Source: Streptomyces chartreusis
Lineage (GTDB): Bacteria > Actinomycetota > Actinomycetes > Streptomycetales > Streptomycetaceae
Assembly: GCF_008704715.1 (NCBI RefSeq)
Contig: NZ_CP023689.1
Span: 6,200,001 to 6,264,000, forward strand
Length of the DNA stretch: 64,000 nucleotides
Direction: 5' to 3'
Part shown: positions 58,633-64,000 of the stretch, one piece after another
Layout: each line of letters opens with the position of its first letter
Position numbering within the stretch: the first letter of the stretch is position 1
Made by a program: the position numbers and the translations under genes
Notes under the pieces: generated by a model
The model's input: only the letters and a program-made list of their open reading frames with translations
The model's database searches: none
What the model was told of the DNA's origin: nothing

Positions 58633-61600
58633 GTGGCAGCGCAACGGGGATGGGCACGACGGCTGTGGGGTTACGCCTGGCGTCACCCCAAGGACGTGGT
58701 CCTCGCACTCGGCTCGTCCCTCGCCGGTATGGCGGTCATGGCGATCGTGCCGCTGATCACCAAGGTGATCATCGACGACGTGATCGGCGACAAGAGCCGC
58801 GGCATGGCCGTCTGGGCGGGCCTGCTGGTGGGCGCCGCGCTCATCGTCTACGTCCTCACCTACATCCGTCGCTACTACGGCGGCCGTCTCGCCCTCGACG
58901 TCCAGCACGACCTGCGGACCGACATGTTCGGGACGATCACCCGGCTCGACGGCCGGCGCCAGGACGAGCTGTCCACCGGGCAGGTCGTCGGCAGGGCCAC
59001 CAGCGACCTCCAGCTGATCCAGGGCCTGCTCTTCATGCTCCCGATGACCATCGGGAACTTCGCCCTGTTCCTGATCTCCCTGGTCGTCATGGCCTGGCTG
59101 TCGCTGCCCCTGACACTGGTCGCGCTCGCCGTGGCCCCCGCCGTGTGGTGGATCGCGCGGCGCAGCCGGGCCAGGCTGCACCCCTCCACCTGGTACGCCC
59201 AGGCCCAGGCCGCCGCCGTCGCGGGCGTGGTCGACGGGGCCGTCAGCGGCGTCCGCGTGGTGAAGGGCTTCGGGCAGGAGGACCAGGAGACCGGCAAGCT
59301 GCGCGAGGTCGGCCGGCGGCTGTTCGCGGGCCGGCTGCGCACCATCCGGTTCAATTCCAGGTACACCCCGGCGCTCCAGGCCGTCCCGGCCCTCGGCCAG
59401 GTCGCGATGCTCGCGCTCGGCGGCTGGCTGGCGGTGCGCGGGCACATCACCCTCGGCACGTTCGTCGCCTTCTCCACCTACCTCGCCCAGCTGGTCGGCC
59501 CGGTCCGGATGCTCGCGATGGTGCTCACGGTCGCCCAGCAGGCCCGCGCCGGCACCGAGCGGGTCCTCGAGCTGATCGACACCGAGCCGTCGATCAAGAA
59601 CGGCACCAAGACCCTGCCCGCCGACGCGCCCGCGACCGTCGAGTTCGACGACGTGGCCTTCGGCTACGCCGACGAGCGCCCCGTCCTCGACGGGCTGAGC
59701 TTCGAGATCCGGCCCGGCGAGACCCTCGCCGTCGTCGGCTCCTCCGGCTCCGGCAAGTCCACCGTCTCCCTCCTCCTCCCGCGCTTCTACGACGTCACGC
59801 GCGGCGCCGTCCTGATCGGCGGCCACGACGTGCGCGAGCTGACCACGGACTCGCTGCGGGCCGCGATCGGACTGGTGCCGGAGGACTCCTTCCTCTTCTC
59901 GGACACCGTCCGCAACAACATCGCCTACGGCCGCCCCGACGCCACCGACGAGGAGATCACCGCCGCCGCGCGCGCCGCCCAGGCGGACCGTTTCATCGCC
60001 GAGCTGCCCGAGGGCTACGACACCAAGGTCGGCGAGCACGGCCTCACCCTCTCCGGCGGTCAGCGCCAGCGCGTCGCGCTCGCCCGCGCGATCCTCACCG
60101 ACCCGCGGCTGCTCGTCCTCGACGACGCGACCTCGGCGGTGGACGCCCGCGTCGAGCACGAGATCCACGAGGCGCTGGGGCACGTGATGGAGGGCCGCAC
60201 GACCCTGCTCATCGCCCACCGCCGCTCCACCCTGGGCCTCGCCGACCGCATCGCGGTCCTGGACGCCGGCCGTCTCGCCGACATCGGCACCCACGACGAG
60301 CTCCAGGAACGCTCCGCCCTGTACCGGCGCCTGCTCACCGACCCCGACGAACTCGGCGGCGTCTCACCAGGCCACGCCCAGCCGGCCTGCCCGCGCGAGG
60401 ACACCTCCGTACGCGACGAACTGGACGCGGAGTTCGACGCCGAACGCGGGGTGACGCCGCGGCTGTGGACCGGGGACCGGGAGCCCAAGGACCTGGCGCT
60501 CGCGGAGTCCCCGGCGACTCCCGAGCTCCTCGCCCAGGTCGAGGCGCTGCCCCCGGCCATCGACGTCCCCGACATCGACGAGGCGCGCGCGGTGCGCCCG
60601 GAGGAGAGCTACGGGCTCAAGCGGCTGCTGCGCGGATTCGGGCCGCCGCTGCTGATCAGCCTCGGCCTGGTCGCCATGGACGCCGGCATGGGGCTGCTGC
60701 TGCCCGTGCTGATCCGGCACGGCATCGACGACGGTGTCACGGCGGCGGCGCTCGGCGCGGTCTGGGCGGCGGCCCTGCTCGGCCTGGTCGCGGTGATCGT
60801 CCAGTGGGCGGCGCAGATCGCCGAGACCCGGATGACCGGGCGCACCGGCGAACGCGTGCTGTACTCGCTGCGGCTGAAGATCTTCGCCCAGCTCCAGCGG
60901 CTCGGCCTCGACTACTACGAGCGCGAGCTGACCGGCCGGATCATGACCCGGATGACCACGGACGTCGACGCGCTGTCGACGTTCCTCCAGACCGGCCTGG
61001 TCACCGCGTTCGTCTCGGTCGTCACCTTCTGCGGCATCATGGTCGCCCTGCTGGTCATCGACATCGAGCTCGCGCTGGTCGTCTTCGCGACGCTGCCGCC
61101 GCTGATCGTCGCCACGTACTACTTCCGCCGGGCGAGCGTGAAGGCGTACGAACTCGCCCGTGAGCGGGTGTCGGTGGTCAACGCCGACCTTCAGGAGTCG
61201 GTGTCCGGGCTGCGGATCGTGCAGGCCTTCCGGCGTGAGCAGGACGGCGGCGCACGGTTCGCCGAGCGCAGCGACAGCTACCGCCAGGCGCGTATCCGGG
61301 GCCAGTGGCTGATCTCGATCTACTTCCCCTTCGTGCAGTTCCTGTCGTCGGCGGCCGCGGCGTCGGTGCTGATCGTGGGCGGCACCCGGATCGACGCGGC
61401 CACGCTGACGACCGGCGCGCTGGTGGCGTACCTGCTCTACATCGACCTGTTCTTCGCCCCGGTCCAGCAGCTCTCCCAGGTCTTCGACGGCTACCAGCAG
61501 GCCACGGTCTCGCTCGGCCGCATCCAGGAACTGCTCCGCGAACCGACCTCGACGAAGGCCGCCGCCGAGCCGCTGGAGGTGCTGTCGCTGCGCGGCGAGA

Positions 61601-62352
61601 TCGCCTTCGAGGACGTGCACTTCAGCTACGGCGACGAGGAGGAGGCGCTCGGCGGGATCGACGTCCGCATCCCCGCCGGGCAGACCGTCGCGTTCGTCGG
61701 CGAGACCGGCGCGGGCAAGTCGACCCTGGTCAAGCTGGTGGCACGGTTCTACGACCCGACCGGCGGCCGGGTCACCGTCGACGGCCAGGACCTGCGGGCC
61801 CTGGACATCACGTCGTACCGGCACCGGCTCGGGGTCGTGCCGCAGGAGGCGTACCTCTTCCAGGGCACCGTCCGCGACGCCATCGCCTACGGCCGCCCCG
61901 ACGCCACGGACGCCGAGGTCGAGGCCGCGGCCCGGGCGGTCGGCGCCCACGAGATGATCGCGACGCTGGAGGGCGGCTACCTCCACGAGGTCGCCGAGCG
62001 CGGCCGCAACCTCTCCGCCGGCCAGCGCCAGCTGATCGCGCTGGCCCGCGCCGAGCTGGTCGACCCGGACGTCCTGCTCCTCGACGAGGCGACGGCCGCG
62101 CTGGACCTGGCCACGGAGGCTCAGGTCAACCAGGCCACCGACCGTCTCGCGGGCCGCCGTACGACCCTGGTGGTGGCCCACCGGCTGACGACGGCCGCCC
62201 GCGCGGACCGGGTGATCCTCATGGATCACGGCCGTGTCGCCGAGGACGGTACGCATGAGGAGCTGCTGGCGCTCGGCGGGCAGTACGCCGAGCTGTGGCG
62301 GACCTTCCTCGGCGAGGCCGAGCCGGAGGAACCGGTCGGGGCGGCCCGGTGA
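58633..62352 (+). CDS. Fused heterodimer-type ABC exporter (TMD-NBD-TMD-NBD)
   Basis: A 1239-residue export pump formed by two half-transporters in one chain. Half 1: six helices (residues 15-320), Walker A GSSGSGKST (about 368-376), signature LSGGQRQRVALARAI and Walker B LLVLDDATSAVD. Half 2: helices from about 675, Walker A GETGAGKST (about 1022-1030), signature LSAGQRQLIALARAEL and Walker B VLLLDEATAALD. The Walker B glutamate is Asp in half 1, and the signature in half 2 is LSAGQ, so one of the two ATP sites is degenerate, as in LmrCD/TM287-288-type exporters. A charged linker joins the halves. The start is GTG 58633 behind GGAGGG. The substrate is unknown; drug or lipid efflux is likely. 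Confidence 0.93.
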   Translation: MAAQRGWARRLWGYAWRHPKDVVLALGSSLAGMAVMAIVPLITKVIIDDVIGDKSRGMAVWAGLLVGAALIVYVLTYIRRYYGGRLALDVQHDLRTDMFGTITRLDGRRQDELSTGQVVGRATSDLQLIQGLLFMLPMTIGNFALFLISLVVMAWLSLPLTLVALAVAPAVWWIARRSRARLHPSTWYAQAQAAAVAGVVDGAVSGVRVVKGFGQEDQETGKLREVGRRLFAGRLRTIRFNSRYTPALQAVPALGQVAMLALGGWLAVRGHITLGTFVAFSTYLAQLVGPVRMLAMVLTVAQQARAGTERVLELIDTEPSIKNGTKTLPADAPATVEFDDVAFGYADERPVLDGLSFEIRPGETLAVVGSSGSGKSTVSLLLPRFYDVTRGAVLIGGHDVRELTTDSLRAAIGLVPEDSFLFSDTVRNNIAYGRPDATDEEITAAARAAQADRFIAELPEGYDTKVGEHGLTLSGGQRQRVALARAILTDPRLLVLDDATSAVDARVEHEIHEALGHVMEGRTTLLIAHRRSTLGLADRIAVLDAGRLADIGTHDELQERSALYRRLLTDPDELGGVSPGHAQPACPREDTSVRDELDAEFDAERGVTPRLWTGDREPKDLALAESPATPELLAQVEALPPAIDVPDIDEARAVRPEESYGLKRLLRGFGPPLLISLGLVAMDAGMGLLLPVLIRHGIDDGVTAAALGAVWAAALLGLVAVIVQWAAQIAETRMTGRTGERVLYSLRLKIFAQLQRLGLDYYERELTGRIMTRMTTDVDALSTFLQTGLVTAFVSVVTFCGIMVALLVIDIELALVVFATLPPLIVATYYFRRASVKAYELARERVSVVNADLQESVSGLRIVQAFRREQDGGARFAERSDSYRQARIRGQWLISIYFPFVQFLSSAAAASVLIVGGTRIDAATLTTGALVAYLLYIDLFFAPVQQLSQVFDGYQQATVSLGRIQELLREPTSTKAAAEPLEVLSLRGEIAFEDVHFSYGDEEEALGGIDVRIPAGQTVAFVGETGAGKSTLVKLVARFYDPTGGRVTVDGQDLRALDITSYRHRLGVVPQEAYLFQGTVRDAIAYGRPDATDAEVEAAARAVGAHEMIATLEGGYLHEVAERGRNLSAGQRQLIALARAELVDPDVLLLDEATAALDLATEAQVNQATDRLAGRRTTLVVAHRLTTAARADRVILMDHGRVAEDGTHEELLALGGQYAELWRTFLGEAEPEEPVGAAR

Positions 62353-62381
62353 GGTCCCGCCCCGTGTCGCCGTGACGGTCG

Positions 62382-62409
62382 TGCAACCATCCGGCATACG
62401 CCGTGCGTC
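62382..62409 (+). promoter_or_regulatory. Possible ECF-sigma promoter
   Basis: TGCAACC and CGTC, 17 bases apart, resemble the -35 and -10 elements of an ECF sigma factor, ending 45 bases before the small secreted protein gene. The assignment is by eye. Confidence 0.35.
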
Positions 62410-62454
62410 CGTACATCAGTACGCTCATTGCCGGTGTACGGGGAGGACAAGACG

Positions 62455-62847
62455 GTGGACAAAGGTGCGATACGCCGACGACTGGCGGTCGGCCTGGCGT
62501 TGCTGACGGCGTCCGGCGTGCTCGCGGTGGCGGTCCCGGCGCAGGCGCACGCCGCCGCGCCGACGCGCTGCGAGGGACGCAAGGTGAAGACGTACCCGTT
62601 CTCCACCGGCACCCTCTACGTCTACAAGCGCGGCGGTCACGTCTGCGTCATCACCCTGCCCAAGGACCCCGGCCGCTCGCAGTGGATGAAGGCCAGCGTC
62701 CAGGCGTACCGGGCGCACCCGGTCGCCGACGAGGGCCGGCGCTCCCGCCGGGCAGGCCCCGTCACCGTGTACGCCGGGCAGCGCTGTGTGTGGGTGAAGG
62801 GCCGGGTGGGACGGGGCTCGGTCAGCAAGGGCTGGATCCTCTGCTGA
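62455..62847 (+). CDS. Small secreted protein with cysteine-containing repeats
   Basis: A 130-residue exported protein of unknown function. The signal RRRLAVGLALLTASGVLAVA is cleaved near AQAHA. The mature part (about 95 residues) is beta-rich and basic, with four cysteines (PTRCEGRK, HVCVITLP, QRCVWVKG, GWILC) that could form two disulfides. The internal similarity between TLYVYKRGGHVCVI and VTVYAGQRCVWVKG suggests a duplicated strand pair. The start is GTG 62455 behind GGGAGG, 8 bases away. A possible ECF promoter lies upstream. Confidence 0.7.
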   Translation: MDKGAIRRRLAVGLALLTASGVLAVAVPAQAHAAAPTRCEGRKVKTYPFSTGTLYVYKRGGHVCVITLPKDPGRSQWMKASVQAYRAHPVADEGRRSRRAGPVTVYAGQRCVWVKGRVGRGSVSKGWILC

Positions 62848-62962
62848 GCGGTGCCCCTCGCCGCCGTTCGGCCATCCCCGTGGCGAATTCCTCATCTCCC
62901 CTGGTGCGGTTGGTAGTTGCTCGCTAGCTTGCGGCGCACATCCGCTTCCCAGGGGAGGGTGA

Positions 62963-64000
62963 ATGGTCCGCAAGACCCTCAGATGGCTGCTGACGCTCGC
63001 GCTGCTGACCGGCGCGCTCGGCACGGCCACGGCAAGGGCGGCCACCGCCGCCGAGCCGGACATCGAGGCACGGCTGCTGTCCATACCGGGCATGAGCCTC
63101 ATAGAGGAGAAGCCGTACCCCGGCTACCGCTTCTTCGTGCTGTCGTACACCCAGCCGGTCGACCACCGGAACCCGTCCGCGGGCACATTCCAGCAGCGCC
63201 TGACCGTGCTGCACAGGGACGTCTCCCGCCCGACCGTCTTCTACACCAGCGGCTACGAGGTCTCCACGCGGCCCAGCCGCCGCGAGCCGACGCAGATCGT
63301 CGACGGCAACCAGATCTCCATGGAGTACCGCTACTTCACGCCGTCCCGGCCCGAACCGGCCGACTGGACCAAGCTGGACATCTGGCAGGCGGCCTCCGAC
63401 CAGCACCGCATCTTCAAGGCGCTGGAACCGGTCTACGACCGCAAGTGGCTCTCCACCGGCGTCTCCAAGGGCGGCATGACCGCGACCTACTACGAGCGCT
63501 TCTACCCCCGCGACATGGACGGCGTCGTCGCCTACGTGGCCCCCAACGACGTGGTGGACAACGAGGACTCCGCCTACGACCGCTTCTTCGCCCGCGTCGG
63601 CACCAAGGAGTGCCGGGACCGGGTGAACGCGGTGCAGCGGGAGGCGCTGGTGCGCCGGGAGCCGATGAAGGAACGCTTCGCCGCCCACGCGGCCGAGCAC
63701 GGTTACACCTTCCGCACGATCGGCAGCCTGGACAAGGCGTACGAGGCGGTCGTCCTGGACTACGTCTGGGGCTTCTGGCAGTACAGCCTGCTCAAGGACT
63801 GCGAGACCGTCCCGGCGGACGCGGCGCACGCCACCGACCAGGCGATCTGGGACGCCGTCGACGCGAGCGGCGGCTTCGACTTCTACACGGACCAGGGCCT
63901 GGAGCCGTACACGCCGTACTACTACCAGGCGGCCACCCAGCTCGGCGCCCCGATGATCGGGTTCCCTCACATCGAGCGCAAGCTGATCCGCTACGGCTAC
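62963..64000 (+). CDS. Secreted S37-family (PS-10) aminopeptidase, partial
   Basis: The gene runs off the right edge after 346 codons. The signal RWLLTLALLTGALGTATARA is followed by the mature start ATAAEPDIEARLLSIPGM. The alpha/beta-hydrolase nucleophile elbow is GVSKGGMTATYYERFYP (Gly-x-Ser-x-Gly), and other S37 features are FFVLSYTQPVDHRNP and VVAYVAPNDVVDNEDSAYD. The family contains secreted tripeptidyl and prolyl aminopeptidases of Streptomyces. The ATG at 62963 follows AGGGGAGGG. The catalytic Asp and His are outside the window. Confidence 0.85.
   Translation, partial: MVRKTLRWLLTLALLTGALGTATARAATAAEPDIEARLLSIPGMSLIEEKPYPGYRFFVLSYTQPVDHRNPSAGTFQQRLTVLHRDVSRPTVFYTSGYEVSTRPSRREPTQIVDGNQISMEYRYFTPSRPEPADWTKLDIWQAASDQHRIFKALEPVYDRKWLSTGVSKGGMTATYYERFYPRDMDGVVAYVAPNDVVDNEDSAYDRFFARVGTKECRDRVNAVQREALVRREPMKERFAAHAAEHGYTFRTIGSLDKAYEAVVLDYVWGFWQYSLLKDCETVPADAAHATDQAIWDAVDASGGFDFYTDQGLEPYTPYYYQAATQLGAPMIGFPHIERKLIRYGY

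Overview
The window is chromosomal DNA of a Streptomyces species. The evidence is very high G+C with strong third-position bias (hence the many long antisense open frames), an adpA/bldH regulator carrying an in-frame TTA codon, a complete desferrioxamine (des) locus, a CebR-type cellobiose uptake locus, and secreted proteins with long Ala-rich or Tat-like signals. From memory, the order bglC-cebGFE/cebR, tRNA-His, orn, adpA, glmS, GH20 hexosaminidase, desD-C-B-A, siderophore uptake genes and a leucine-degradation operon matches one arm of the Streptomyces coelicolor core chromosome. I see no prophage, insertion sequence, CRISPR array or integrative element.

Layout. 1-7128: housekeeping and regulatory genes: a PAP2 membrane protein (cut at the left edge), a histidine phosphatase, an NsdA-like TPR regulator, a spermidine-synthase-like protein and a two-component pair. 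7236-8702: a secreted CBM2-GH18 chitinase. 8876-15142: the cellobiose/cello-oligosaccharide system, with operon cebE-cebF-cebG, beta-glucosidase bglC and repressor cebR; two CebR operators are visible. 15216-20234: a GNAT, tRNA-His, oligoribonuclease, adpA with a long upstream region, a small membrane protein, a universal stress protein and an acetate-transporter-family protein. 20390-26789: amino-sugar metabolism and secreted hydrolases: glmS, a small companion gene, a Tat-exported metallophosphoesterase, a DUF4429/SHOCT protein and a GH20 hexosaminidase with a DasR-type operator. 26928-34148: desferrioxamine biosynthesis (desA-B-C-D, translationally coupled) with desF and desE, under two iron boxes. 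34383-35234: an orphan gene of unknown function. 35249-41617: a leucine/isovalerate catabolic operon (methylcrotonyl-CoA carboxylase, HMG-CoA lyase, acyl-CoA dehydrogenase) with a divergent TetR regulator and twin operators. 41680-44594: DedA, acyl-CoA dehydrogenase and thioesterase II. 44623-45804: a membrane acyltransferase whose leader could sequester its own ribosome-binding site. 45948-52748: a phosphatase-like protein, a PucR regulator, a sodium-solute symporter, a ureohydrolase and a TPP-dependent decarboxylase-like enzyme, which together look like a pathway for a guanidino compound. 52738-64000: secreted and envelope proteins: nuclease, a glycine-rich ArnT/PMT-like glycosyltransferase, a beta-lactamase-fold protein, a phytase-like esterase, a fused heterodimer-type ABC exporter and an S37 peptidase cut at the right edge.

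How the genes work together. Three nutrient modules each pair catabolism or uptake with its own operator: cellobiose (CebR boxes), chitin/GlcNAc (DasR-type site at the hexosaminidase) and iron (iron boxes at desA and desE). I found no clear-cut new defence system or new biosynthetic cluster. The least-described parts are the guanidino-compound cluster, the possible RNA switch ahead of the acyltransferase, the regulatory DNA upstream of adpA and the orphan gene at 34383.
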